Assembly (NCBI RefSeq): GCF_009793335.1
Contig: NZ_WING01000001.1
Span: 3,224,001-3,288,000, forward strand
DNA length: 64,000 bases
From: Actinomadura sp. J1-007
GTDB taxonomy: Bacteria > Actinomycetota > Actinomycetes > Streptosporangiales > Streptosporangiaceae
Reading direction: 5' to 3'
In this document: positions 34,337 to 44,089 of the stretch, in pieces
How the letters are laid out: every line of letters starts with the position of its first letter
How positions within the stretch are numbered: position 1 is the stretch's first letter
The notes under the pieces: model-generated
Databases searched by the model: none
The model's input: only the letters and a program-made list of their open reading frames with translations
What the model was told of the DNA's origin: nothing
Translations under genes and position numbers: made by a program

Positions 34337-34344
34337 CTTGCCGC

Positions 34345-35484
34345 ATGGACGACTCGGTGCCGATACGGCGACTCTGGACGGCGGTCCTCTGCGGCTACCT
34401 CGCGCTCGGCGCGACGTTGCAGGAACTCCCCGGTTACGTGACCGACGACATGGGCCGGGGCACCGCGACGGCGGCGCTGGCCGTCGGCGCCGCCTTCGCC
34501 GCGACCGCGCTCGTCCGCCCGTTCGCCGGACGCGCCGGGGACGCCGGCCTGGCCCGTCCGGTGGTGATGGCGGGCGGCGCGCTCACCGCCGCCGGCGCCG
34601 TCGGCCATCTGCTCGCCCCGAACCTCGCGGTGCTGCTCGCCGCCCGGCTGGTCATGGGCGCGGGCGAGGCGGCCCTGTTCTCCGGCGCCGTGCCCTGGGT
34701 CCTCGCCGGGGCCACCGGCGACCGGAGGGGACGGCTGACGGGATGGTTCGGGCTGTCGATGTGGGGCGGGCTGTCCGCCGGCCCCGTGCTGGCCGTCCTC
34801 GTCCACCGGCTCGGCGGCGCCGACGCCGTCTGGTGGACGGTCGTGGCCCTGCCGGTCGTGTCGAGCGCCCTCGTCGCCACGACCCGTTCGCGGCAGGAGC
34901 GGCGGCCGGGCTCCTGGCACGACCTGCTGCCCGGCGGCGCGGGCCTGCCGGGGCTGTGCCTCGGCCTCGCCGCCTACGGCTACGGCACCCTGACCGCGCT
35001 GCTCGTCCTCTACCTCAGCGACCGGCACATCGGCGGGCAGCAGGCGGGACTGGCGATGTTCGCGGTGCCGTTCCTGATCTCGCGCTCGGCGGGCAGCCCC
35101 CTCGTGGACCGGTACGGCGGGGCCGCCGTCGCCCGCGTCGTCCTGCTTGTCGAGGCGGCGGGCCTGGCCGTCCTCACGGCCGCGACCTCCGAACCCGTCG
35201 CGCTCGCCGGCGTCGCCGTCACCGGCGCGGGGCTCGGCCTCGTCTACCCCTGCACGACCACGATCACCCTCGGCCGCACGGGGGCGCTCCGGCCCGGCGC
35301 CGCGGTCGGCACGATGACGTCCTTCTGGGACCTCGGCATCCTCGCCGCCGGACCCCTCGGCGGCCAGATCGCCGCGAACCTCGGATACCGGACCGCCTTC
35401 GCCGCCGCCATCGCCGCGACCCTCGCTGCCCTCGCCACGGCCGCCGTCCTCGGCCCCCGCCGAACGGTCAGCCCAGCGGCCTAA
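34345..35484 (+). CDS. MFS transporter (12-TM)
   Basis: 379 residues with about 12 hydrophobic segments. The helix 2-3 loop reads RPFAGRAGDAGLARP, a loose form of MFS motif A, and helix 4 has LAARLVMGAGEAALFSG. It resembles arabinose-efflux-type permeases that export sugars or drugs. The start is fixed by the operator directly upstream. It is probably repressed by the divergent TetR protein. A strong terminator follows. Confidence 0.9.
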   Translation: MDDSVPIRRLWTAVLCGYLALGATLQELPGYVTDDMGRGTATAALAVGAAFAATALVRPFAGRAGDAGLARPVVMAGGALTAAGAVGHLLAPNLAVLLAARLVMGAGEAALFSGAVPWVLAGATGDRRGRLTGWFGLSMWGGLSAGPVLAVLVHRLGGADAVWWTVVALPVVSSALVATTRSRQERRPGSWHDLLPGGAGLPGLCLGLAAYGYGTLTALLVLYLSDRHIGGQQAGLAMFAVPFLISRSAGSPLVDRYGGAAVARVVLLVEAAGLAVLTAATSEPVALAGVAVTGAGLGLVYPCTTTITLGRTGALRPGAAVGTMTSFWDLGILAAGPLGGQIAANLGYRTAFAAAIAATLAALATAAVLGPRRTVSPAA

Positions 35485-35514
35485 CGACCCCGGAACGCCG
35501 TCCCGTCCACCTGG

Positions 35515-35546
35515 TCCCGCGCCGCGCGCCCCCGCGCGGCGCGGGA
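35515..35546 (+). terminator. Terminator after the MFS gene
   Basis: A perfect 14-bp stem (35515-35528 with 35533-35546) and a four-base C loop, 30 bp after the MFS stop. Confidence 0.8.
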
Positions 35547-35678
35547 CTCACGCATGAACGCGTCGCTGCGGCGGAGGACCGAGCACGGCGTTGCCGTCCC
35601 GCCCGACAAGGAACGCGACCCTGATCGGACCCTGATCCCTCTTACGGGTGAGGCGGAACAAGGATCACTCGATATAGT

Positions 35679-35699
35679 CTCAGATAAGATTATCTTGAG
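35679..35699. promoter_or_regulatory. AT-rich palindrome in front of the ABC transporter operon
   Basis: The near-palindrome CTCAGATAAGATTATCTTGAG lies at 35679-35699, 36 bp before the ABC ATPase gene, within the only AT-rich stretch nearby. It looks like a repressor or PadR-type site, but no regulator gene is adjacent, so the controlling protein would be encoded elsewhere. Confidence 0.55.
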
Positions 35700-35735
35700 T
35701 GCTTCCCCCCTTCGCCGTTCGATCAGGAGACGTTC

Positions 35736-36509
35736 ATGCCGGACGAGCAGACCCGCGACCGGGTCATGACCGACGAGCAGGCCCGCGATCCCGTGCTGAC
35801 CGCCACCGCCGTGACGAAGTCCTACGGCTCCGGCGACGCCGCGGTGCCCGCGCTGCGGGGCGTCTCGGCCGCGTTCGGCCGCGGCCGGTTCACCGCGATC
35901 ATGGGGCCGTCCGGCTCCGGCAAGTCGACCTTCCTGCACTGCCTGGCGGGGCTGGACACCGTGACGTCCGGCACCGTGATCATCGGCGGGACCGACATCA
36001 CCGCCCTGTCGCGCGCCCGGCTCGCCGAGCTGCGCCGCGACCGGATCGGCTTCGTCTTCCAGTCGTTCAACCTGCTGCCGATGCTGACCGCCGAGGAGAA
36101 CATCCGGCTCACCGGGCGGCTGGCGGGCCGCCGCGCCGACGGGCGGTGGTTCGACACGGTCGTGGACGCGCTCGGGCTGCGCGAACGGCTCGGCCACCGC
36201 CCCGCGGAGATGTCCGGCGGCCAGCAGCAGCGGGTCGCCGTGGCACGGGCCCTGCTGACCCGTCCGGAGGTGCTGTTCGCGGACGAGCCGACCGGCAACC
36301 TGGACTCCCGCTCCGGCGCGGAGGTGCTCGGCTTCCTGCGCGCCGCCGTCGACACCTACCGGCAGACGGTGATCATGGTGACGCACGACCCGGCGGCCGC
36401 CGCGCGCGCCGACCGGGTGCTGTTCCTCGCCGACGGGACGATCGCCGGCGAGCTGGCCGCGCCCACCATCGACGCCGTCCACGCGCGCATGCGCGGGATG
36501 GAGGGCTGA
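35736..36509 (+). CDS. ABC transporter ATP-binding protein (MacB/LolD type)
   Basis: 257 residues. Walker A is GPSGSGKST (about 57-65), the Q loop is in [10 protein letters not shown], the signature is [15 protein letters not shown] (near 155), Walker B is [13 protein letters not shown] and the switch His is in MVTHD. This is the standard LolD/MacB ATPase pattern. It is followed one base after its stop by the permease gene, forming a two-gene exporter. The ATG at 35736 follows a CAGGAGA site; the second Met at residue 11 is an alternative start. Confidence 0.95.
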   Translation: MPDEQTRDRVMTDEQARDPVLTATAVTKSYGSGDAAVPALRGVSAAFGRGRFTAIMGPSGSGKSTFLHCLAGLDTVTSGTVIIGGTDITALSRARLAELRRDRIGFVFQSFNLLPMLTAEENIRLTGRLAGRRADGRWFDTVVDALGLRERLGHRPAEMSGGQQQRVAVARALLTRPEVLFADEPTGNLDSRSGAEVLGFLRAAVDTYRQTVIMVTHDPAAAARADRVLFLADGTIAGELAAPTIDAVHARMRGMEG

Positions 36510-36510
36510 C

Positions 36511-39087
36511 GTGGGCAACGCCCTGTGGCTCATCGCGCGCCGCTCGTTCGCCGACGGCTGGGTGCGGCTGACCGCCACGCTGCTGGCCGCGCTCGGATCG
36601 GTCGCGCTCATCGCGGGCTCGCTCCAGTTCGCGCTGCGCACGCAGGACGCGGTGTCGGGCAGCGACGCGAGCGAGTACCACCGCGCCGACGTGCTCGTGC
36701 GGGGCGGGACGGCGGACCCGGACGACCCGTACGCGCCGTCCGACGGCCGGATCCGCGCGGACGCGATCGCGTCCCGACCCGGAGTGGCGGCGGCCGCCGG
36801 GGACGCCGCCGTGCCCGTGACGGCGGCCCGCCCCGACGGGAAGCCGATCACGGCGTCGGCCGAGGGCCGCACGCTGCTGCGTCCCTGGGTGGCCGACCCG
36901 CGGCTGAACCCGTACCGGCTGGAGGACGGCCGCGCCCCCGCGGCCGACGGCGAAGTGGTGATCGTCCGGCACATGGCGCGGGCCGGGAAGCTGCGCCCCG
37001 GCGACACCCTGACCCTGACGCTGCCCCGCGAGACGCGCCGGATGCGGGTCGCCGGAATTGTCACCGTCCAGGGACGCGATGCGGTGGCCGCCGGCGACCT
37101 GGTGCTGGCCCCGCCCGAGACCGCCCGGCGCGCCGCCATGCTGCCCCCGGGCAGCTGGCAGAGCGTCTGGCTGAAGGCCGCCCCGGGAACGTCCGCCGAA
37201 CGGCTACGCGCCGAGCTGGCCGGGTACCTGGGCGGCGCGGCCACCGTGAGCACCGCCGAGTCGGTACGGCGCGCGCAGGCGGGCGCCGCGGCGAGCGAGG
37301 GCGCGTCGGTCGCCGGCGTGATCGGCATGCTCGCCTCCGTGGCGATCTTCGTCGGCCTGTTCGTCGTGGCCAACACCTTCGGCACGCTGGTGCGGCAGCG
37401 GACCCGGCGGCTGGCGCTGCTCGGCGCGATCGGCGCCACCCCGCGCCAGGTGGAACGGCTGATCCGGCTGGAGGCGCTGGTGCTCGGCGCGATCGCCTCG
37501 GCGGGCGGCGTCGCCGCGGGCTTCCCGATGTCCGCGCTGGTCACCCGGCTGTTCGCGCGGGACGGCTTCGACGTGTCCGCCGCCGGGCCGCAGTTCGGCT
37601 GGGTCGCGCTGGGCGTCCCGGCGGCCGCCGGGATCGCGGTCACCCAGGCCGCCGCCTGGCGGGCGGCCCGCCGCGCCGCGGGCATCTCACCCGTGCAGGC
37701 GCTGCGCAGCACGGTCGCCGAGCCGCGCGAACGCCGCCTGCCCCGCGTGCTCGCCGCCTCGGCGATCCTCCTCGGCGCGGGGTTCTGGTTCGCGCTCGGC
37801 GTCGCCGTCCGCGCCGACGATCCTCCCGGCCAGGACCGCACGTTCGCCGTCTCCCTGATGGTCCTGCTCGGTTCGCTGGCGGCCATGACCGCGCTGGCCG
37901 TCCTCACCCCGCTGTTCGTCCGGCCGCTGGGCGGGCTGGTGGGCCGCGTCGGGACGCTCGTCAGCGCCGAGACCGGGTGGCTGGCGCACGCCGCCATCAC
38001 CCGCAGCCCGCGCCGCGTCTCCTCCGCCGCCTCGTCGCTGATGCTGGGCGTCGCGCTGGTCTCGTCCGTCGCGCTCGTGACGCTGTCCGTCCACGACCGC
38101 TTCGAGGAGGCGGGACGGGAGGTCATGGCGGCCGAGCACGCGGTCGCCGCGACCGCCAGGACCGCCGAGGGCGCCCCCGCGCCGCTGTCCCGGGACGTGG
38201 CGGCGCGGATCGCGACCGCGCCGGGCGTCTCGCGGACGGCCGCGCTGACCCGGACGGAGGTCAAGCTGGTGTCGGCCGAGGAGCCCGAGCCGTTCCGCTT
38301 CCTCATCACGGGCGCCGAACAGACCGGGCTGCGCGACGTCCTACAACTGGGCGGCCGACCACGCGCGCTCCGTCCCGGGCAGATCGCGCTGTCGTCGAAC
38401 GTCATGAAGGAGCGCGGACTCCGGCGCGGCCAGCAGATCGTCGTACGGGGCGCACAGGGCCGGACCGCGCTCACCGTGGCGGACGCCTACCACGACCCGT
38501 CCCACCTCTTCGCCGAGCAGGCGCTCGTGGCACCCGCGACGATGGACGCACTCGACGCCAACGCGGCGACCCAGGTCGTCCTCGTCCGGGGCGGCACCCC
38601 GGACGCCCTGGCGCGCGCGCTGGCTGGAGCCCCCGGCGTACGGGTCCTCGACCGCGACGCGTACGTGTCGGAGGCGTCGGCCTCACTCACCCGGGCGCTG
38701 CGCGCGACGTACGGCTTCGTCGGCATGGCGCTCCTGCTCGCGCTGTTCGGGATGGCGACCACGGTGTCGATGAGCATCACCGAACGGACCAGGGAGTTCG
38801 GCCTGCTCGGCGCCGTGGGCGCCACCGTGCGACAGATCCGCTCGATCGTCCGCTGGGAGGCGGCCACCGTGGTCGTGCTCGGCACGGTCCTCGGCTTCGC
38901 GGTCGCGCTGGGGACGCTGACGCTGCTGCACGTGACGACCGGCAGCTCGTTCCTGCGCCCGATCCCGCCCTGGTGGCTGCTCCCGCTCGTCGCGGCGGGC
39001 GCGGCGACGGCAACGCTGGCGATCTCGTCACTCCCCGGACGCCGCGCCGCAGCCGTCCCCGTCCTCACAGCCGCCAAAACCGAGTAA
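36511..39087 (+). CDS. FtsX-like ABC transporter permease
   Basis: 858 residues of the MacB/FtsX permease class. Residues 1-30 form the first hydrophobic segment, followed by a large extracellular region, a block of three transmembrane helices (about 265-380), a further four-helix set with a second extracellular domain, and a final three-helix FtsX block at the C-terminus. The duplicated FtsX domains are typical of actinobacterial ABC exporters that resist antimicrobial peptides or move lipids. The GTG start is one base after the ATPase stop. Confidence 0.93.
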   Translation: MGNALWLIARRSFADGWVRLTATLLAALGSVALIAGSLQFALRTQDAVSGSDASEYHRADVLVRGGTADPDDPYAPSDGRIRADAIASRPGVAAAAGDAAVPVTAARPDGKPITASAEGRTLLRPWVADPRLNPYRLEDGRAPAADGEVVIVRHMARAGKLRPGDTLTLTLPRETRRMRVAGIVTVQGRDAVAAGDLVLAPPETARRAAMLPPGSWQSVWLKAAPGTSAERLRAELAGYLGGAATVSTAESVRRAQAGAAASEGASVAGVIGMLASVAIFVGLFVVANTFGTLVRQRTRRLALLGAIGATPRQVERLIRLEALVLGAIASAGGVAAGFPMSALVTRLFARDGFDVSAAGPQFGWVALGVPAAAGIAVTQAAAWRAARRAAGISPVQALRSTVAEPRERRLPRVLAASAILLGAGFWFALGVAVRADDPPGQDRTFAVSLMVLLGSLAAMTALAVLTPLFVRPLGGLVGRVGTLVSAETGWLAHAAITRSPRRVSSAASSLMLGVALVSSVALVTLSVHDRFEEAGREVMAAEHAVAATARTAEGAPAPLSRDVAARIATAPGVSRTAALTRTEVKLVSAEEPEPFRFLITGAEQTGLRDVLQLGGRPRALRPGQIALSSNVMKERGLRRGQQIVVRGAQGRTALTVADAYHDPSHLFAEQALVAPATMDALDANAATQVVLVRGGTPDALARALAGAPGVRVLDRDAYVSEASASLTRALRATYGFVGMALLLALFGMATTVSMSITERTREFGLLGAVGATVRQIRSIVRWEAATVVVLGTVLGFAVALGTLTLLHVTTGSSFLRPIPPWWLLPLVAAGAATATLAISSLPGRRAAAVPVLTAAKTE

Positions 39088-39130
39088 CCCACCCAAGCAC
39101 TAACCATCACGAAGAGAAGACCGAAACCCC

Positions 39131-39262
39131 ACAGGGGCAAGCCACGCAGCCCCAGAGGGGGGCAAGGGGCACAGCCCCAGAGGGGGGCAAGGGGCACAGC
39201 CCCAGAGGGGGGGCAAGGGACGCAGCCCCAGAGGGGGCAAGGGCGAAGCCCCAAAGGGGGGC
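39131..39262. repeat. Tandem G/C-rich repeat array after the ABC operon
   Basis: Five or so copies of a ~25-bp unit, roughly GGCAAGGGGCACAGCCCCAGAGGGG, lie end to end between the permease stop and the tRNA. Every unit is itself self-complementary (GGGGC paired with GCCCC) and can form a small hairpin. The array is followed by a further hairpin-prone segment to 39315. It probably acts as a strong terminator of the ABC operon and may insulate the tRNA gene, which is transcribed towards it. Confidence 0.7.
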
Positions 39263-39377
39263 GCGGGGGCGAAGCCCCCCGCATCCGGGGGTTCCAGGGG
39301 GTCGCCCCCTGGGCAGAATGACGAAGGAGTGGCGGGGAAGGAGCAAAGCTCCGACCACACCACTCCCAACTCAGAAG

Positions 39378-39460
39378 TGGGCGAGGAGGGATTTGAACCC
39401 TCACATCCTTTCGGACACACGGACCTGAACCGTGCGCGTCTGCCGTTCCGCCACCCGCCC
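39378..39460 (-). tRNA. tRNA-Leu (anticodon CAG)
   Basis: An 83-base cloverleaf on the minus strand. The acceptor stem pairs GGGCGGG (39454-39460) with CTCGCCC (39379-39385), with discriminator A at 39378 and no encoded CCA. The anticodon loop reads TTCAGGT, giving CAG. A long variable arm (GTGTCCGAAAGGATGT) is typical of type II tRNA-Leu. The T arm has GAGGG-TTCAAAT-CCCTC. Confidence 0.95.
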
Positions 39461-39597
39461 TAGGGTGTAGCGCCCCTGGGTGGCCCCCAGGTGCGTGAAA
39501 AAGGCTAGCACGGTCCGAGCAGTGGTTAGGTACTCAGATACTTCGAGCGAACCTTCACACCGATACGATCGTCTACCAGTGGGGAGAGGAGGTGCCC

Positions 39598-40353
39598 GTG
39601 GGCGTCATTCAGCGCTTCGAGCGACGGCTCGAGGGCATGGTCGAAGGAGCCTTCGCCCGTGCCTTCAAGTCAGAGCTACAGCCGGTCGAGGTGGCCAGTG
39701 CTGTGCAGCGCGAGATGGACGATCGGGCCGCGATCGTGGCGCAGGGCCGCACGCTGGTTCCGAATGACTTCGTCGTCGAGATCTCCCAGCAGGACGGGCA
39801 GCGGCTACAGGTGTACGCCGACAGCCTGAGCCAGGAGCTGGCCAACCTCGCGCGCGAGTACGCGAAGGAGCAGGGGTACTCCTTCGTCGGTCCGGTGCGC
39901 GTCCGGTTCGAGAACGCCGGCGATCTCGCCACGGGCATGTTCCGGATCCGTTCCGGTGTGATCCGCGGTTCGACCGTGGAGGGCGGGGAGATCCGCCAGC
40001 CGGTCAGCGACGTGCCGCAGGGCGGGCGCGGGGGCGTGTTCGGGGGGCATCCGCGGCTGCTGGTGACGACGGCGATCGAGGGGTCCGACACCACCCAGCG
40101 CACCTATGAGATCAACACTCCGGTCACCCTGCTCGGCCGCGGCACGGACTGTGACCTGCGGCTGGTCGACCCGGGGGTGTCCCGGCACCATGCCGAGATC
40201 CGTGTAGAAGGTCCCGAAATCGTGCTGGTGGATCTAGGGTCGACCAACGGCTCGTTCGTCAACGGGCAGCCGATCAGGCGGGTGACTCTCGTCGACGGCT
40301 CGCGGGTGACGATGGGCCGCACTACCCTTGTGTTCCGCCGCGATAGGGAGTAA
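39598..40353 (+). CDS. fhaA: FhaA-like DUF3662 and FHA domain protein
   Basis: 251 residues. The N-terminal DUF3662 domain (about 1-115, beginning VIQRFERRLEGMVEGAF) is followed by a short linker and a C-terminal FHA domain (about 160-250), whose phosphothreonine-binding loop residues are visible in LLGRGTDCDLRL, VSRHHAEI and LGSTNGSFVNG. In mycobacteria FhaA binds phosphorylated MviN and regulates peptidoglycan synthesis. It is first in the fha-pstP-rodA-pbpA-kinase operon. The second GTG was chosen because GAGGAGG lies just upstream. Confidence 0.95.
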   Translation: MGVIQRFERRLEGMVEGAFARAFKSELQPVEVASAVQREMDDRAAIVAQGRTLVPNDFVVEISQQDGQRLQVYADSLSQELANLAREYAKEQGYSFVGPVRVRFENAGDLATGMFRIRSGVIRGSTVEGGEIRQPVSDVPQGGRGGVFGGHPRLLVTTAIEGSDTTQRTYEINTPVTLLGRGTDCDLRLVDPGVSRHHAEIRVEGPEIVLVDLGSTNGSFVNGQPIRRVTLVDGSRVTMGRTTLVFRRDRE

Positions 40354-40364
40354 CCCCGACTCCG

Positions 40365-40859
40365 ATGTCCGAATTCACCCTCACGCTGATCAAGCTGGCG
40401 TTCCTAGCGGTGCTCTGGCTCTTCGTCATCGCGGCCGTCGGCGTGATCCGGGCCGACCTGTTCGGCTCGAAGGCCGCCACCAAGGCCGCGACGCGGGCGG
40501 CGGCGCCGCCGCGGCCCGCCAAGGCGGCGAAACAGCCCAAGCCGCCCCGTGCCCAGGCGCACGGCGGCGCCCCGACCAAGCTGGTGGTGGTCCAGGGGGA
40601 ACGGGCGGGCACCGTCATCGATCTGACGGGCGTGCCCATCACGATCGGTCGCGCCAATGACGCCACGCTCATGGTGACCGACGACTACGCTTCGAGCCGG
40701 CATGCCCGACTTTATGCGCAGGACGGTCAGTGGATCGTGGAAGATCTCGGCTCGACCAATGGGACCTACCTCGGACGCACGAAGGTCAGCCGGCCGATGC
40801 CGGTGCCCCCGGGCGTGCCGGTCCGTATCGGCAAGACCGTGATCGAGCTGCGCAAATGA
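40365..40859 (+). CDS. fhaB: FhaB-like membrane-anchored FHA domain protein
   Basis: 164 residues. One N-terminal transmembrane segment (about 7-30) is followed by a basic Ala/Lys/Pro linker and a C-terminal FHA domain (about 85-160) with TIGRANDATLMV, SSRHARL and LGSTNGTYLG. The mycobacterial homologue FhaB/FipA interacts with FtsZ and FtsQ when phosphorylated by PknA. The stop overlaps the phosphatase start as ATGA. Confidence 0.95.
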   Translation: MSEFTLTLIKLAFLAVLWLFVIAAVGVIRADLFGSKAATKAATRAAAPPRPAKAAKQPKPPRAQAHGGAPTKLVVVQGERAGTVIDLTGVPITIGRANDATLMVTDDYASSRHARLYAQDGQWIVEDLGSTNGTYLGRTKVSRPMPVPPGVPVRIGKTVIELRK

Positions 40860-42529
40860 CCCTGGGAATCCGATACGCCGCGCGCTCCGACGTCGGCATG
40901 CTGCGCGAGGGCAACGAGGACTCGGCGTACGCGGGGTCGCACCTGCTCGCGGTGGCCGACGGGATGGGCGGGCACGTCGGCGGGGAGATCGCGAGCGCCG
41001 CCGCCATCGAGGCGCTGCGCAACCTCGACAAGGACCTTCCCGCGACCGAGCTGCTGGCCGCGCTGGAGCACACGGTCAAGACGGCCAACGACAACCTGCA
41101 CCGGATCGTGGAGTCCGACCCGGCCCTCCAGGGCATGGGCACGACCCTGACGGCGATGCTGTGGGCGGGCAACCAGGTCGCGCTGGTGCACATCGGCGAC
41201 TCGCGGGCGTACCTGCTGCGCGACGGGAGCCTGTTCCAGATCACGCACGACCACACGCTGGTGCAGTCGCTGGTGGACGAGGGCCGGATCAGCCCCGAGG
41301 AGGCGGCCTCGCATCCGCAGCGGTCGCTGCTGCTGCGGGCGCTCGACGGCCGCGGCGAGGTCGATCCCGACCTGTCCCTGCGCGAGGCGAAGGTCGGCGA
41401 CCGCTACCTGCTGTGCTCGGACGGCCTGTCGACGGTGGTCACGGCCGAGACGATCTTCCAGGTGCTGACCGACGTCGCCGACCCCGAGCAGGCCGTCCGG
41501 CAGCTCATCGACCTGGCCAACCGGGGCGGCGGCCCCGACAACATCACCTGCGTGGTCGCCGACGTCGTCGATCTCGGGCAGCAGCCGCCGGGGATGAGCC
41601 CCGGCCACGCGGTCGGCGCCGCCGCCAACGCCTCGCCGCCCGACCCGCAGGGCGGGCCTCCCGGCGCGGCGGCCGGCGGTTCGGTCGACACCCCGGCGGG
41701 GCGCGCGGCGCAGTTGCGCGACACGATGCCGCAGCCTCCGGTCGCGGTCGACGAGATGCCGCCGCCCGCGCCGTCCCCGATGAACGAGCCGATGCCGGGC
41801 GGGCCGCAGCCGGGCGCGATGCAGGCGGCCCCCGCGGGCCGCCGCCGCGGTCCGCGCCGCTGGACGTGGCTGGTCGTCGTCGCCGGTGTGGTCGTGGTGG
41901 GCCTCGCGGCGGGCGGCTTCGCGGCGTTGCAGTACGTGCGCGGCGGCTACTACATCGGCGAGGAGAACGGCCGGGTCGTGCTGTACCGCGGCACCAACGA
42001 CAAGGTGCCGGGCCTCAGCCTGTCCCGCAAGGCCGCCGCGAAGGACCAGGCCAACCCGCCGATCATGCTGGCCGACCTGCCGCAGGACCGGCAGCAGGAC
42101 GTGAAGGCCACCTACACCGTCGACGGCCCGTCCGCGCTGAACGAGCTGAAGAACGCGGTGTGCAAGTACGTGCTGTCCGTCGAGAGCGGCAACGTCGTGA
42201 TCGTCAAGGGCAAGGGCCAGAAGAACTGCCAGGAGAGCAAGGTCAAGAACAGCCAGATCCAGGTGGCCGAGCTGCCGAGCAGCGACGCGACCGCCGTGGG
42301 CAGGAACACGCTCGCGTTCATCGGGCAGGCCGCCGCCGAGCAGAAGCTGAAGGAGCTGGGCGAGCACCGCAACGCGTGCAAGACCGCGAAGCCCGCCCGA
42401 GCGGCTGCCCGGCCTCGGCCGGAGGACGTTCGTAGATGGCTTCGATCGGCGAGCAGATCAGGGCGCATCTGCCGTACCAGCGGCGCAACGCCGCCTCGCT
42501 GGCGCTGCTCATCTTCGCGATGGTGCTGA
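40856..42529 (+). CDS. pstP: PstP-like PP2C serine/threonine phosphatase
   Basis: Catalytic PP2C domain at residues 1-240, with metal-binding Asp residues in RSDVG, REGNEDS, VADGMGGH, LLCSDGL and GPDNITCVV. A Pro-rich linker, one transmembrane helix near 345 (WTWLVVVAGVVVVGLAAGG) and an extracellular domain follow. It dephosphorylates the PknA/PknB kinases and their targets. The printed frame runs 94 bp into rodA. If one C were missing near 42400-42415, the gene would end at a TAG at 42433-42435, immediately before the rodA ATG, which fits the tight packing of this operon better. Confidence 0.93.
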   Translation: MTLGIRYAARSDVGMLREGNEDSAYAGSHLLAVADGMGGHVGGEIASAAAIEALRNLDKDLPATELLAALEHTVKTANDNLHRIVESDPALQGMGTTLTAMLWAGNQVALVHIGDSRAYLLRDGSLFQITHDHTLVQSLVDEGRISPEEAASHPQRSLLLRALDGRGEVDPDLSLREAKVGDRYLLCSDGLSTVVTAETIFQVLTDVADPEQAVRQLIDLANRGGGPDNITCVVADVVDLGQQPPGMSPGHAVGAAANASPPDPQGGPPGAAAGGSVDTPAGRAAQLRDTMPQPPVAVDEMPPPAPSPMNEPMPGGPQPGAMQAAPAGRRRGPRRWTWLVVVAGVVVVGLAAGGFAALQYVRGGYYIGEENGRVVLYRGTNDKVPGLSLSRKAAAKDQANPPIMLADLPQDRQQDVKATYTVDGPSALNELKNAVCKYVLSVESGNVVIVKGKGQKNCQESKVKNSQIQVAELPSSDATAVGRNTLAFIGQAAAEQKLKELGEHRNACKTAKPARAAARPRPEDVRRWLRSASRSGRICRTSGATPPRWRCSSSRWC

Positions 42530-44057
42530 CGCTGTCGGCGTTCGCGGAGGTCGGCCTCGCCCGTGACGGCGACATCCCCTCGGGCCTGTTCGGCTACGGC
42601 GGGGCGCTGGCGGTGCTGGCGTTCGCGGCCTATCTCGTGCAGCTCAAGTTCGCGCCGTTCGCCGACCCGCTGCTGCTGCCGCTCGCGGTGGCGCTGAACG
42701 GCCTCGGCCTGGCGATGATCTACCGGCTGGACCTGGACACCAGCGAGGACCGCAAGGTCGCCGCGCAGGTCGGCAAGAAGGTCCTCAAGGACGCGGCCGA
42801 CGCGCCCGGCCAGCTCATGTGGACGTTCGTCGGCATCGCGCTGTTCGTGATCGCCCTGCTGATCATGCGCGACACCGACAAGACCGACGCGCCGCTGTCG
42901 TTCACGCCGAAGACCGCGCAGCGCTACACGTACCTGATCGGGCTCGGCGCGGTCATCCTGCTGCTGCTGCCGATCGTGCCGGGCATCGGCGCGGAGATCA
43001 ACGGCGCGCGGGTGTGGGTGCACCTCGGGCCGTTCTCGGTGCAGCCGGGCGAGTTCGCCAAGCTGCTGCTGGTGGTGTTCTTCGCCGGCTACCTGGTCAA
43101 CAAGCGGCAGGCGATGTCGCTGATCGGCAAGAAGATCGGCCCGATCAGCCTGCCGCGCGCCCGCGACCTCGGCCCGATCGTGGTGATCTGGCTGTTCTGC
43201 CTGGGCGTGCTGTTCATGCAGAAGGACCTCGGCACGGCGCTGCTGTACTTCGGCCTGTTCGTGTCGATGATCTACATCGCGACGCAGCGGGCGTCGTGGG
43301 TGATGATCGGCGTCGGGCTGCTCGCGGTCGGCGTGTTCGTGGCGACGCTGCTGCCGTTCATGGGGCACGTCAACCAGCGCATCGACATCTGGCAGAACCC
43401 GAAGCCGTACTTCGACGGCGGGTGCCTGCTCGACAACGGCAAGGTCGAGCCGGTCAACCCCGACTCCGACACCTACAAGAAGTACCGGCTCGTCCTCGAC
43501 ACCAAGGCCGCCGAGTACCGCAAGGCGGGCAACGAGGCCGACGCCAAGGCCACCCAGAACATCCAGGCCGGCTACTACGCCTGCTCGCAGCTCGGCGGGG
43601 AGTACTCCGACAGCGCCCAGCTCATGAAGGGGCTGTTCGCGCTCGGCCAGGGAGGGGTGCTCGGCACCGGCCTCGGCCAGGGCGAACCGTGGCAGACGCC
43701 GCTGTCGTTCTCCGACTTCATCTTCGACTCGATGGGCGAGGAGCTCGGGCTGACCGGGCTGATGGCGCTGCTGCTGATCTACACGCTGATCGTGCAGCGC
43801 GGCATGAAGGCCGCGGTGGCCGCGCGGGACCCGTTCCTGAAACTGTTCGCGGGGGCGTCTCGTTCGTCCTCGCGCTCCAGGTCTTCGTGATCGTCGGAGG
43901 CGTCACGCGCCTGATCCCGCTGACCGGACTGACCACGCCGTTCCTGTCGCAGGGCGGCTCGTCCCTGATGGCCAACTGGATCCTCATCGCGATCCTGGTC
44001 CGGATGAGCCATGACGCGCGCAAGCCCGCCCCCAGGCGATCCAGGACGAAGGCATGA
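42436..44057 (+). CDS. rodA: RodA/FtsW SEDS peptidoglycan polymerase (one-base frameshift)
   Basis: About 540 residues after repair, with ten or more hydrophobic segments. The SEDS signatures are present: [27 protein letters not shown]-type ([11 protein letters not shown]), [19 protein letters not shown] and, in the second frame, [14 protein letters not shown]. The frame breaks in the GGGGG run at 43851-43855, between LKLFAG and [12 protein letters not shown] loss of the last helices would be lethal or severely harmful in most actinomycetes. RodA polymerises glycan chains together with the PbpA transpeptidase encoded next. Confidence 0.92.
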
Positions 44058-44089
44058 CCCAGATCGTGAGCACGAGGTGATCTCACCCC

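Noticed and set aside
35481-38474. 997-codon minus-strand frame
   Set aside because: It lies opposite the intact ABC ATPase and permease genes and consists of Ser/Ala/Arg-rich shadow sequence with no domain.
1-39000. Biosynthetic gene cluster or integrated mobile island
   Set aside because: There are no polyketide, peptide or terpene core enzymes, no transposase or integrase and no attachment repeats. The region looks like a collection of independent regulator-effector pairs.
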